Source: DAISKN01 sp963716925 (GTDB lineage: Bacteria > Acidobacteriota > Vicinamibacteria > Marinacidobacterales > SMYC01). Taken from it: DNA of 64,000 bases. How positions within the stretch are numbered: position 1 is the stretch's first letter; each line of letters starts with the position of its first letter. The DNA is taken from positions 310,001 to 374,000 of the forward strand of contig CAVQUX010000025.1 in the NCBI GenBank assembly GCA_963716925.1. The letters run 5' to 3'. The position numbers were made by a program, and so were the translations under genes. The notes under the pieces are model-generated. The model had not been told where the DNA came from, searched no databases, and worked only from the letters and a program-made list of their open reading frames with translations. Positions 1 to 8,528 of the stretch are shown here, piece after piece.

Positions 1-1
1 T

Positions 2-496
2 CCCGACATGATCACGCTGGCGAAAGGGCTCACCAACGCCACCGTACCCATGGGAGCGGTCCTGGTCCGGGACGAGATCTACGAGGCGTTCATGAAGGGC
101 CCCGAGGGCATCGAGCTCTTCCACGGCTACACCTACTCGGGCCACCCCATGGCCTGCGCCGCGGGAAACGCCGCTCTCGACATCTACGAGGAAGAGGGAC
201 TCTTCACCCGCGCCGCCGAGCTCGCCTCCTACTGGGAGGACGCGCTTCACCAGCTGAAGGGCCTCCCTCATGTCATCGACGTCCGGAACCTCGGTCTCGT
301 CGGAGCCGTCGAGCTCGAGCCCGTCCCGGGCAAGCCCACGGAGCGGGCGGTGAACGCGTTCCGTCAGGCTTTCGACAAGGGGGTCCTCATCCGCACCACG
401 GGCGACATCATCGCCCTCTCCCCGCCGCTCATCGTGGAGAAGGGGCAGATCGATCAGATCGCGGACACACTGCGCGCGGTGTTGAAGGCCGCTTAA
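2..496 (+). CDS. Class III PLP aminotransferase, C-terminal part (cut by window edge)
   Basis: The reading frame is already open at the left edge, so only the last 164 residues are seen. The motif TLAKGLTNATVPMGAV holds the lysine expected to bind pyridoxal phosphate, followed by GYTYSGHPMACAAGNAAL, typical of omega-amino acid:pyruvate aminotransferases (beta-alanine, putrescine or related amines as donor, pyruvate as acceptor). A C-terminal block ending in a conserved SPPLIVEK segment also fits class III enzymes. No signal peptide can be judged because the N terminus is missing. A cytoplasmic role in amine or omega-amino acid breakdown is likely; the exact donor cannot be read from this fragment. 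The amine-oxidising enzymes elsewhere in the window make a polyamine-related donor plausible, but that is inference. Confidence 0.85.
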   Translation, partial: PDMITLAKGLTNATVPMGAVLVRDEIYEAFMKGPEGIELFHGYTYSGHPMACAAGNAALDIYEEEGLFTRAAELASYWEDALHQLKGLPHVIDVRNLGLVGAVELEPVPGKPTERAVNAFRQAFDKGVLIRTTGDIIALSPPLIVEKGQIDQIADTLRAVLKAA

Positions 497-524
497 CGGC
501 AGCGGAGACGCGACTCCGCAAGCC

Positions 525-797
525 TCATCGGGGGCCGAATCGCTCGAGCGCTCTCGCGCGCGCTTTCAGAGCCTCCTCCTCCCGATCCCGGGGCGGAGCC
601 GCGGTCTCGAGGCGATCGATGAGCTTTCGCGCGACCGCGGCAACCTCGACGACCGCGCGGTCGAAGCACTCCTCGTTCGCCTTCGAGGGCTTGTTGAACC
701 CGCTCAGCTTGCGGACGAACTGGAGCGAGGCCGCCCGGATCTCCTCTTCCGTCGCCGGGGGCTCGAAGTTGAAAAGCGTCTTTATGTTTCTGCACAT
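525..797 (-). CDS. DUF2277 family protein
   Basis: This 90-residue protein begins MCRNIKTLFNFEPPAT and contains LQFVRKLSGFNKPSKAN and APPRDREEEA, the conserved blocks of the DUF2277 family. The whole length matches the family, which is usually 80-100 residues. There is no signal peptide or membrane segment, so it is probably cytoplasmic. Function is unknown; the conserved Cys2 and Arg residues near the N terminus are typical. It is convergent with the aminotransferase and divergent from the symporter unit that follows, so it is likely transcribed alone. Confidence 0.85.
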   Translation of the reverse strand: MCRNIKTLFNFEPPATEEEIRAASLQFVRKLSGFNKPSKANEECFDRAVVEVAAVARKLIDRLETAAPPRDREEEALKARARALERFGPR

Positions 798-875
798 GAT
801 TGGAACCCGAGAAGATGCTACGCCGCCCGCCGGACCCGCGCAAGACCGCCATCGAGTACACTACGCCGTTTACCC

Positions 876-1076
876 ATGAAGCACGGGAATCGACTGGCCT
901 TTGCGCTATCCGCCGCGGTCACCGGCATCTTCTTCGCCTTCGTCCTGGTCATGGCCTTCCGGCCGCTCGTCGTGACCGGAGAGCGCGGCTTGTGGTCCTC
1001 CCTGGGAATCATCCTGCTCACTCTCGCGGTGATCGGGGGCTACTCCTGGTGGCGGATCACCCGTATCGATGAGTGA
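876..1076 (+). CDS. Small two-helix membrane protein upstream of symporter
   Basis: A 66-residue protein with two hydrophobic segments (about residues 8-30 and 40-58) and charged ends. Its stop codon overlaps the start of the symporter gene in ATGAGTGA, so the two are translationally coupled. In many bacteria a short two-helix protein (DUF485, YjcH type) precedes the acetate permease ActP. This one is shorter and does not obviously carry the DUF485 signature, so it is called an accessory subunit by position only. A possible -10 element TACACT lies at 857-862, 13 bases before the ATG, giving a very short leader. Confidence 0.7.
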   Translation: MKHGNRLAFALSAAVTGIFFAFVLVMAFRPLVVTGERGLWSSLGIILLTLAVIGGYSWWRITRIDE

Positions 1077-2578
1077 GACGGCCTCCGCCTCCTCCATCGT
1101 CGTGGTATCGACGTTTCTCCTGTTCCTCGCGGTCACGCTCGCCATCACCTGGTGGGCGGCACGCCATACCCGGGGAACCAGGGACTTCTACGCCGCCGGA
1201 GGGCGCATCACCGGATTTCAGAACGGCCTCGCGATCGCGGGGGACTTCATGTCGGCGGCCACGTTCCTCGGGATCACCGGTCTCACCTACGTCGCGGGGC
1301 TCGACGCGACGATCTACGTTCTCGCTCCCATGGTCGGCTTCTGTCTCCTGCTGATGCTGATGGTCGAGCCGTTCCGGAAGCTCGGGCGGTTCACGGTGTC
1401 GGACGTCGCCGCCCACCGCTTCGAAACGAAATCCGTGCGGGTCTATGCCGCGCTCACCTCGCTCGTCGTGGTTCTCCTCTACCTCGTCTCCCAGATGGTG
1501 GGAGCCGGGGCGCTCGTCCAGCTCCTGTTCGGAATCCCCTACGTCCCGGCGGTGATCTCGATCGGCGCCTTGATGGTCTTCTACGTGTCGGTGGGCGGGA
1601 TGATGGCGACGACCTGGGTACAGATCATCAAGGCGGTGCTGATGGTCTTCGGAATTAGCGCCCTCGCGGCGATGACGCTCCAGCACCTTCGATTTCGATC
1701 TCTCGCGGATGTACCGCGAGGCGGCCGACGTCCATCGGCTCGGGGCCGGCATCTTCGTACCCGGAGGTCTCCTCGAGGATCCCTGGTCCACGATCTCGCT
1801 CTCGCTCGCCCTGGTCTTCGGCTTCGTCGGGCTTCCGCACATCGTGATGCGGCTCTACACCGTGCCCGACGAGAAGGCGGCGTACCGGTCCGTCCTCTAC
1901 GCGAGCTTCCTCATCGGATTCGTCTTCATCCTGGTGTTCTTCGTCATCGGCTACGGCGCGATCCCCCGACTCCACGAGCATCCGGAGCTCTTCGGACCCT
2001 CGGGGGCTCTCGTGGGTGGAAGCAACATGGTCGCCGTCCACCTCGCGCGGGTCGTCGCCGGCGACGTCTTCGTCGGGTTCATCGGCGCCGTGGTCTTCGC
2101 CACCATCCTCGCGGTCGTCTCGGGCCTCACGCTCGCCGGCGCCTCCGCCCTCTCCCACGACCTCTTCGCGAGAGCTATCCGCGGCGGCCGCGCCACCGAG
2201 ACCGAGGAGCTCCGGGTCACCCGCATCGCCGCCGTCGGCCTGGGCCTGGTCGCGATCGTGCTCGCGATCTTCTTCGAGGGCCAGAACATCGTGTACATGG
2301 CGAGCATGGTCTTCGCGATCTCCGCGAGCGCCAACTTCCCGCTCCTGATCCTCTCCGTCTACTGGCCCGGGCTGACCTCCAGAGGCGCCATCGCCGGGGG
2401 AACCGTCGGCCTGGTGCTCTCGGTCGCGCTCATGTTTCTCGGACCGACGATCTGGGTCGACATCCTGGGAAACGCCGCCCCGCTGTTTCCCTACAAGTAC
2501 CCCGCTCTCTTCTCCATGCCGGCGGCGTTCTTCGTCACCTGGCTCGTGTCGCGCCTGGGCCCTGCGCCGAGACGGTGA
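1069..2578 (+). CDS. actP: Sodium:solute symporter, ActP (acetate permease) type, with one +1 frameshift
   Basis: The first part (1069 to about 1690) reads as an SSS-family transporter with GFQNGLAIAGDFMSAATFLG and YLVSQMVGAGALVQLLFG, closely resembling ActP. The second part (from about 1691 in the next frame) continues with GLPHIVMRLYTVPD, GGSNMVAVHLARVV, LTLAGASALSHDL and ends at the family C terminus. The two halves join without gap relative to E. coli ActP if one base is removed around 1684-1700, giving about 502 residues (E. coli ActP is 549 and has an N-terminal extension). The expected role is Na+-driven uptake of acetate or another short carboxylate across the inner membrane. The shift lies next to a GATC site and may be a sequence error. 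If it is real, the gene is broken in its middle helices. Confidence 0.85.
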
Positions 2579-2670
2579 CCGTCGCTTCGTCGAGCCGCCG
2601 AAGCGGGCAGCGGGGGAACGGCTCGTTGAAGCACGCGGCTTCGTGCGCGAGGAGTGCCAAGCTCACGACT
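2575..2670 (-). pseudogene. Remnant of the haloperoxidase C terminus
   Basis: Read on the minus strand, this stretch encodes VVSLALLAHEAACFNEPF followed by PLRRLDEATVTV. It aligns without gaps over 96 bases to the last codons of the haloperoxidase-like gene at 5124-5219 (roughly three quarters of bases identical by eye). No catalytic part is present. The open frame around it (2535-2828) does not otherwise resemble the family. It begins at the very end of the symporter gene. The rest of the gap, 2671-2948, shows nothing I can identify. Confidence 0.75.
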
Positions 2671-2948
2671 GGCGGCGCGTCGATTGCGCGGTCGCTACGG
2701 CGACGCCGAAGGGCAGGCGAAAGGCCGGCGGCGGCAAGTCGGCGGGAGCAGAGACGCTGCCCTTGTCGGATCCACACGAAATCGGCCATCGAGGAGCGCG
2801 TTGAGGAGCGAAGCGGTGGATTGAACAACGCGAGTTCGGAGCCTGGTCCGAAAGGCCTCCTGGGTTTTCAGGCGTCCGAGCTCAAGGGAACTTTCCCGAA
2901 GAAGCGCGGTACCACCGGCAGAACGATCGGCGCGAGGCCGTAGCTACT

Positions 2949-3284
2949 TCAGGTTCGTTCGCCTTTTCTCTTGAACGTTTCCAGGAGCTTCCTCGCCAAA
3001 GCATAGACGTCGGTATCTCGGCCCGGCGCCCGCTCGCCGACCAGAAGAACGGACACGACTCGCCTCGGTACGTCCACTTGGAAGAGAATTCGAAATCGTT
3101 CCCGGGCGACTCGTATGCTTCTGACCCCTTCGAGGGGCGCGACGAGCGACTTTCCCTGTTGATCCGGCGCTCGCGCCAAGCCGTCAATGACCCTCGCGAC
3201 TTCGCGGAGAGTTTTCTTGCTCTTGAGCGCCTCGAGGGAGCGATAACCTGTGGGGGAGATCTCTATCTTGTACCTGGGGGGCAC
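2949..3284 (-). CDS. RelE/ParE superfamily toxin
   Basis: A 111-residue basic protein starting at GTG. The core YKIEISPTGYRSLEAL...LREVARVIDGLA...GVRSIRVARERFRILFQVD has the length, order and charge pattern of RelE/ParE toxins, which are ribosome-dependent mRNA nucleases or gyrase poisons. It lies four bases downstream of a Phd/YefM-type antitoxin on the same strand, the usual antitoxin-first order. The family cannot be narrowed to RelE or ParE from sequence alone. A C-terminal tail rich in Arg and Lys is typical of active toxins. Confidence 0.8.
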   Translation of the reverse strand: MPPRYKIEISPTGYRSLEALKSKKTLREVARVIDGLARAPDQQGKSLVAPLEGVRSIRVARERFRILFQVDVPRRVVSVLLVGERAPGRDTDVYALARKLLETFKRKGERT

Positions 3285-3288
3285 TGGA

Positions 3289-3564
3289 TCAGTCCGGCAA
3301 ACCTAGCTTCCTTCGCGCCGTGCTCCAGGGAATGCCTCGACCCTTCTCGATCTCACTCATCGCCTGGCGCAGTTTCGCAAACGCCTTCTCGTCTTCCACG
3401 ACCTCCAGCGTCTCGACGATGGCCGCATAGACGTCCGCGGACAGCAGGGTCATGACTCTCTTGCCTCGTTTCGTGACCTCCACCACTTCTTCCGGACTCC
3501 GCTCCAATTCCTCGGCGACTTTCAACAGCTGGTTGCGCGCTTCGGTCAGCGTCATGGTCTTCAT
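3289..3564 (-). CDS. Phd/YefM family antitoxin
   Basis: The start at 3564 (MKTMTLTEARNQLL) is chosen because it has a purine-rich GGAAG upstream and begins at the conserved Phd/YefM DNA-binding fold; an upstream start at 3606 would run through the promoter. The 91-residue protein contains EVVEVTKRGKRVMTLLS, the usual 'vitkrGkpvavlls' strand of the family, followed by an acidic helical tail (VVEDEKAFAKLRQAMSEIEKG) that would wrap the toxin. It should bind the RelE-like toxin encoded just downstream and repress the shared promoter. A TGTACA palindrome in front of the gene supports autoregulation. Confidence 0.85.
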   Translation of the reverse strand: MKTMTLTEARNQLLKVAEELERSPEEVVEVTKRGKRVMTLLSADVYAAIVETLEVVEDEKAFAKLRQAMSEIEKGRGIPWSTARRKLGLPD

Positions 3565-3585
3565 GCTTCTTCTTCCGCACATTTG

Positions 3586-3614
3586 AGTGTACACTACACT
3601 GCACATTGCTTCAA
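3586..3614 (-). promoter_or_regulatory. Promoter and operator of the toxin-antitoxin operon
   Basis: On the minus strand TTGAAG (3609-3614) and TACACT (3586-3591) are separated by exactly 17 bases and match sigma-70 boxes at 4 of 6 positions each. The -10 overlaps a perfect 10-base palindrome AGTGTACACT (3586-3595) with a TGTACA core. TGTACA palindromes are the known YefM-YoeB operator core, so antitoxin binding here would block RNA polymerase directly. Confidence 0.6.
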
Positions 3615-3778
3615 TTCTTTCGGCGCGCCGGTCTCATCGCGGAAGAAGCTCTATGACGAGCGCACGGAACCGCGGGAACGTCAGCTTTCGAGTTTGACAT
3701 TCGCGGGGCGGGGTCGAGGACGGCTCGAGGGGATCGATGAGGGGGCTCATCATCGACCTCTCCCCGCCGGGATCCTGC

Positions 3779-3808
3779 TTAACAACCAGGCCTCGAGTGG
3801 TCTACAAT
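3779..3808 (+). promoter_or_regulatory. Candidate sigma-70 promoter for the orphan gene at 3831
   Basis: TTAACA (3779-3784), an 18-base spacer and TACAAT (3803-3808) match the -35 and -10 boxes at five of six positions each, unusually good for such GC-rich DNA. The expected start site near 3815 leaves a leader of about 16 bases before the ATG at 3831. Confidence 0.5.
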
Positions 3809-3830
3809 TTCTTATACCAGAAAATCGAGG

Positions 3831-4967
3831 ATGAACGGAACGCGAAGAGGGACCCCTCCTTCGCTCCACGCGGGCGTGGAGCTGCCTGCCGGTGTGTCGC
3901 CGTCGGAATGGTCCAGGGAGCGGACCCAGGTCCAGAATCCCCGCATCCGCTCCTACCTGGGCTGCATCCGGCTGCTCGAAGAGGTCCTGGACAGCAACTA
4001 CGCCATACTCCACTGCTCGCCCGAGCGGTTCCTGAAAATCTGGCGTCAGGTCCGGAAGGTCTGCGAGCTGATTCGCAGGGAGCTCGCGCCCACGCTCAAA
4101 TTTCCTTCCGTCGTCCCCGATCTCGAGGTCGCGCGCGGGAACGCCCGATCGGCCTATCGCGAGCTCTTCCGCACCGTCCTGTCCGAGATCGAGCGCCACC
4201 CCGAGCACCTACCGTCCGCGGAGCTGCCGCCACTGCGCGAGCGCATGTGCGTCTGGATCGGAAGGCTCCATGGCTTCCTGCAGGAAAGCTTCGGCGAGAT
4301 CGTGGCCAACGATCCGCGCAGCCGCCACAACGCGGACTACTTTCTCTCGAAACGCTTCGCACAGGACATCGAGGAGTCGGAGTGGCTCTATTCCACGGTG
4401 TACGACCTCTCCGACTACCTGGACGGTCTGGCGAAGGTCTGCTCGGCGGAGCTGGGAACGTTGATCGCCCGGCTCAGGGCGGAGCGGATGCTCCCCCACG
4501 AGACCGCTTGGAAGACGACTCGAGACCTCCTGGAGACCCTGAGGGACGAGCTCGCGTCCAAGATCCACGAGGTGGTCGGCCTGCGCGGCATTCGCTTCGA
4601 CGACATGAAAGCCCTCGAAGGCTACGCGACGGGAATCTCCCGCGACGCGGTGGCGCTCCTGGCCTGCTGTCGGGTCGGAAGAGACGTCATCGAGGAGCTC
4701 AAGGCGGCTGGAGGCGCGAGTTTCGATGCGCGCGAGCAGAACGTCCTGGACCTGCTCACCTGCCATGCGACCCTGTGCCGGACGATGGTCGAGCTCGCCT
4801 CCACGTTGAACGCTCTCGTCCAGGACGTCGCGACCTACGTGCCGGACTGGCTGTCGAGGGTCGAGAGGCGCCGCGCCCTGATGTGGAGCAAAATCCCGGA
4901 GGAGCACTCCGAGTCACAGGGGCTCGCGACCACGTTCTCTCGCATGATGACAGACGGGGAGTTCTGA
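3831..4967 (+). CDS. Hypothetical helical protein
   Basis: I do not recognise this 378-residue protein. It has no signal peptide and no membrane segment. The sequence is almost entirely predicted-helical, with leucine- and glutamate-rich stretches such as LGCIRLLEEVLDSNYAILHC and VWIGRLHGFLQESFGEIVAN, and a few cysteines (CC near residue 280, CHATLC near 310). Codon use and coding bias look like its neighbours, and a good promoter precedes it, so it is very probably a real gene. It stands alone between a toxin-antitoxin operon and the haloperoxidase-like gene on the opposite strand. A helical-bundle scaffold or binding protein is possible, but no function is claimed. Confidence 0.7.
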   Translation: MNGTRRGTPPSLHAGVELPAGVSPSEWSRERTQVQNPRIRSYLGCIRLLEEVLDSNYAILHCSPERFLKIWRQVRKVCELIRRELAPTLKFPSVVPDLEVARGNARSAYRELFRTVLSEIERHPEHLPSAELPPLRERMCVWIGRLHGFLQESFGEIVANDPRSRHNADYFLSKRFAQDIEESEWLYSTVYDLSDYLDGLAKVCSAELGTLIARLRAERMLPHETAWKTTRDLLETLRDELASKIHEVVGLRGIRFDDMKALEGYATGISRDAVALLACCRVGRDVIEELKAAGGASFDAREQNVLDLLTCHATLCRTMVELASTLNALVQDVATYVPDWLSRVERRRALMWSKIPEEHSESQGLATTFSRMMTDGEF

Positions 4968-5110
4968 CCCAGCTCGATGGTCGCTGGCGTTTCGTCAGGG
5001 TGTCCTTCCGCTGGCCACCGCGCGCGAGATCTACCTTCCTTACGGCACCGCGCTCCGGAAGACGGAGAGGCCGTTTCTCGTCGACCGACTCCTGTCGCGA
5101 CTCGGACGGC

Positions 5111-6713
5111 TCAGCCCCCGGTCGTGACCGCCGTTCCGTCGAACCTCCGGAGCGTGTAGCCGGAGAACGGCTCGTTGTAGCACCCGTCCTCGTCCGCGAG
5201 CAGGCCGAGGCTCACGACTTCGCCGAGCCAGTTTCCCCAGAAGACGTCGCTCCTCCAGTGGATCCCCGCGAACACCCGGCCCATGCCGATGTTGAACGCG
5301 AGCTTGTTCAGCTCGCCTCCCACGGTGAGCGGCGGTCCGCTGTAAGGAACGAGGCTCAACCCGTCGGCAGAGGCCTCGACGGGATTCGGGATCACGAAGG
5401 TCTCGTCGAAGAGAGCCTTCAGCATCGTCGCGGTGGAGCCGGCGCCGACGGAATGCCCCGACGGGTAGGCGGGGTGAAGAGGACATCCGTCGGGATAGGC
5501 CTGTGGCAGGAGGTAGCTCCCCGTCGCCGAGAAGACCTGCTGGACGGCGCTCGAGCCGAGGATGTCGTCGGGGAGCGGATAGGATGCGGCGCCCACGAGC
5601 TGGTTGTGCACCCGCCCGCCGTACTCCTCCGGACGCAGGTATCGATGAACCCGCCACTTCTGGAACCAGACGGCGCGATGCGCCGGCGCGGGAGCCTTCT
5701 CCACCATATCGAAGAGGTCCACCGGCCCGAAGGTGGTGAACGCGTCCTGATTCGTGATTCGCTGAACGTACGGATTCGCCGGGTCGGCCGGGCATCTCAT
5801 CCGCAGGAGCAGGAGAGCGGCGTTGAGGCCCGCCTGGGACGGGGGATCGGCGTCGACCCAGGCCGCGAGGTCGCGCCCGTTCCGGATGTAGCGAAGGGTC
5901 GAGTCGTACTGCCGCGCCGCGAACGGAGCCCCGTTCTGGCGCGCGAGCCAGTCGGGAAAGGACGTGAGGAAGTCGACGCCGCCCGCGAACGTCCGGATCC
6001 TCTGTTCGACGGGCTGGGCGCCCATGGCGAACGGCTGGAGGAGGAACTGCGAGACGTAAGGGCCAACGGCCGCGCCCGGGTAGGTCGCCCGGAAGATCGT
6101 CTGGGGAGTGACCCCGAGCGCGGCCGCCGCCTGTTGGACCACGGGGCTTACGCCGTAGTCGGAAAAAGGCACGTCGCGAGCGAGGGACATCCAGTACAGC
6201 TCCGCCATCTCCGCCGCCAGCGCGTCGCTCGCGAACGGAGGCGGCGGAGGGACCACGAATCTGATGGGAGTCGGCGCCGGAGACGGTGAAGGCGAGCCCC
6301 GCCTGCGGATTGCGGAGGGGCTGTCCTCCGCTCGAGCCCAGGGGGATGGCGTCGAAGTCCGAGGCCCGCCCGCTCCGGCACGCGCGAACGAAGGTCGAGT
6401 AGGCCGTGGGGTCGACGTGTCCCAGAGCGTCGTGGGGCAGACCCTTCGAGAAGTTCCCGAATTTCTTCGAGTACCGGGACTCGTCGCCGTTCACGACCGG
6501 AAGGCTGAGCGGCGCGCCGAGCCAGGCGCTCGCGCGCCGGACGCGCAGCTCGAAGGCGGCGCGGCGGCGTGCGACGAGCTCCGATTTGGAGAAAGCCGCT
6601 ACCGGCGCCGAGGAGCTCAATAGGTCCTCGCTCTTGGAGAGCACGGCGACGCTTGCGACCCGCGTCAGAAAATCGCGGCGAGTCTGGTTGTTGGAATTTT
6701 CTTGGATTCCCAT
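5111..6713 (-). CDS. Vanadium-dependent haloperoxidase / PAP2-like exported enzyme, with one +1 frameshift
   Basis: The N terminus (MGIQENSNNQTRRDFLTRV) carries a twin-arginine-type signal, so the enzyme should be exported folded. After a shift near 6257-6261 the frame continues with AAEMAELYWMSLARDVPF and the vanadate/phosphate-binding motifs KWRVHRYLRPE, PAYPSGHSVG and AGIHWRSD, in the order seen in vanadium haloperoxidases and acid phosphatases. Reading GAATC at 6257 as GATC restores one frame of about 533 residues (HQIVVPPPPPF across the junction), the usual length for this family. It probably halogenates or dephosphorylates organic substrates outside the membrane; halide specificity cannot be read. 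A 96-base copy of its 3' end lies at 2575-2670. Confidence 0.85.
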
Positions 6714-6813
6714 GCTGCCCGCTTCCTTTGGTTTTGGCGCGCGATGGATCGAGGGTACCGCGCGAAAGGAATGGGAGAGGGTCAGTTTTGGATCGGTTTT
6801 CGGCCAGTAGGGA

Positions 6814-8466
6814 TCAGTATCCGAGAGCGCAGCCGTCCTTGCGGGGGTCCGAGCCTCCCATCAGAACGCCGTTTTCCCAGTCGATCTCGATCGCCTGGTA
6901 GCCTCCGTAGGCCCCCATGCGCGTCATCGGGCGATGGCCCTTCCGGATCAGCGCCTGGAGAGCGTCGATGTCGATTCCCGACTCGAAGGCGACGGCGCCC
7001 TCGGAGAAGTGCCGAAACCTCGGCGCTTCCCCCGCCTGCTGTACGTTCATCCCGAAGTCGATGAGGTTCAGGAGCACCTGGGTGTGCCCCTGAGGCTGCA
7101 TGTCGCCCCCCATCACTCCGTAGCTGATCCAGGGCTTGCCGTTCTTGAAGACCATGCCCGGCATGTTGGTATGGAGAGCTCTCTTCCCCGGAGCCATCTC
7201 GTTCGGATGTCCCGACTCGAGGGAAAAACCGGCGCCTCGATTCTGGAGGGCGATTCCCGTTCCCGGCACGACGCGGCCGGAGCCGAAGTCGTCGAACACG
7301 CTGTAGATGAAGGAGACGACGTTGCGCTTCTCGTCGACGACGGTGAGGTAGACCGTCTCCGTGGTGTCGATGAGTCCCGGCGGGACTTCGGTCGCCGCGC
7401 GCTCGGGGTCGATGAGGCGCCGCCTTTCCGCGGCGTACTCTTTGGAGATCAGCGTCGAAAGCGGAACCCGCGCCTTTTCCGGGTCGGCGAGATAGCGGTC
7501 GCGATCGGCGTACGCGAGCTTCTTGGCTTCGATGAGCCGGTGCAGATACTCGGCCGAGTTGTGCCCGAGCTTCGCCACGTCGAAGCCCTCGAGGATGTTG
7601 AGCATCTCGAGGGCCACGAAGCCCTGGGAGTTCGGCGGGATCTGGTAGACGGTGGCGCCGCGATAGGTCGTCGAGATGGGCTCGACCCAGTCGCCGTGGT
7701 GATTGGCGAGATCCTCGAGCGTGAGGAAGCCTCCCTCGGCCTGGACGAAATCCACGATCCTGCGGGCGAGCTCTCCGCGATAGAAGACGTCCGGTCCCTT
7801 CTCGGCGATGAGGCGGAACGTGCGTCCCAGGTCCGGGCTCTTGAAGATCTCACCGTGTCTCGGAGCCCTTCCGCCCACGAGATAGGTCGAAGCGGAATCG
7901 GGGTTCCGGGCGAGCTTGGGGACGCTCACCTCCCAGTCGGTCGCGATGATCTCCGAGACCGGAAAGCCCGACTCGGCGTAGAAGATCGCGGACCCCAGGA
8001 GCTCTCCGAGCGGCCGGCTCCCGAAGCGGGACCTGAGCATCTCCCAGCCATCGAGGGCGCCCGGGACGGTCACCGCGAGGATGTCATCGTAGGGAACGCG
8101 CTCGAGGCCGCGCTCGCGAAGCTTCGCGGCCGAGGCGAGCGACCCCGCGCGGCCGGTCGCGTTGAGGCCGTAGAGCTTCTGCGACTTCGCGTCGTAGACG
8201 AGGGCGAAGAGGTCGCCCCCGATCCCCGCCATCATGGGCTCGACCACGTTGAGGGTGGCCGCGGTCGCGATCGCGGCGTCGACGGCGTTCCCCCCTTCCT
8301 GGAGCACGCGCAGACCGGCGGCGGCCGCGAGCGGCTGACTCGTCGCGACCATGCCGCGCGTAGCGAGGACGGGCGATCTTCCGAGCTTCGCGTCGGGCGC
8401 GGGGCGATCGGAGGCGGTGGAAAGAGAGGAGAGGGAGAGGACGAGGAACGCGGCTGTCGGCTTCAT
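6814..8466 (-). CDS. ggt: Gamma-glutamyltransferase (exported)
   Basis: A 550-residue protein with a short signal peptide (MKPTAAFLVLSLSSLSTAS). Family blocks are clear: ATSQPLAAAAGLRVLQEGGNAVDAA, MMAGIGGDLFALVYD and DFGSGRVVPGTGIALQNRGAGF. The catalytic threonine at the start of the mature small subunit should be in ETVYLTVVD (about residue 371), so the precursor is expected to self-cleave there. The ETVYLTVVD form resembles YwrD-like members more than the TTHFS form of E. coli Ggt. It would cleave gamma-glutamyl bonds such as those of glutathione in the periplasm. The start at 8466 is preferred over 8481. A TAGAAT box sits only five bases upstream, suggesting a leaderless or near-leaderless transcript. 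Confidence 0.93.
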   Translation of the reverse strand: MKPTAAFLVLSLSSLSTASDRPAPDAKLGRSPVLATRGMVATSQPLAAAAGLRVLQEGGNAVDAAIATAATLNVVEPMMAGIGGDLFALVYDAKSQKLYGLNATGRAGSLASAAKLRERGLERVPYDDILAVTVPGALDGWEMLRSRFGSRPLGELLGSAIFYAESGFPVSEIIATDWEVSVPKLARNPDSASTYLVGGRAPRHGEIFKSPDLGRTFRLIAEKGPDVFYRGELARRIVDFVQAEGGFLTLEDLANHHGDWVEPISTTYRGATVYQIPPNSQGFVALEMLNILEGFDVAKLGHNSAEYLHRLIEAKKLAYADRDRYLADPEKARVPLSTLISKEYAAERRRLIDPERAATEVPPGLIDTTETVYLTVVDEKRNVVSFIYSVFDDFGSGRVVPGTGIALQNRGAGFSLESGHPNEMAPGKRALHTNMPGMVFKNGKPWISYGVMGGDMQPQGHTQVLLNLIDFGMNVQQAGEAPRFRHFSEGAVAFESGIDIDALQALIRKGHRPMTRMGAYGGYQAIEIDWENGVLMGGSDPRKDGCALGY

Positions 8467-8528
8467 ACGGAATTCTAGCATTTGCCCGCGTCATTGATTA
8501 TGTTGGCGTCCCAATCAGGGAGGATCCC

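Noticed and set aside
2535..2828. 97-residue minus-strand gene
   Set aside because: Only its last third matches the haloperoxidase C terminus; the rest looks random. Treated as a remnant.
3737..6289. 850-residue open frame on the plus strand
   Set aside because: It crosses the orphan gene and runs antisense to the haloperoxidase-like gene; composition is Arg/Gly-rich without domains, typical of an off-frame in GC-rich DNA.
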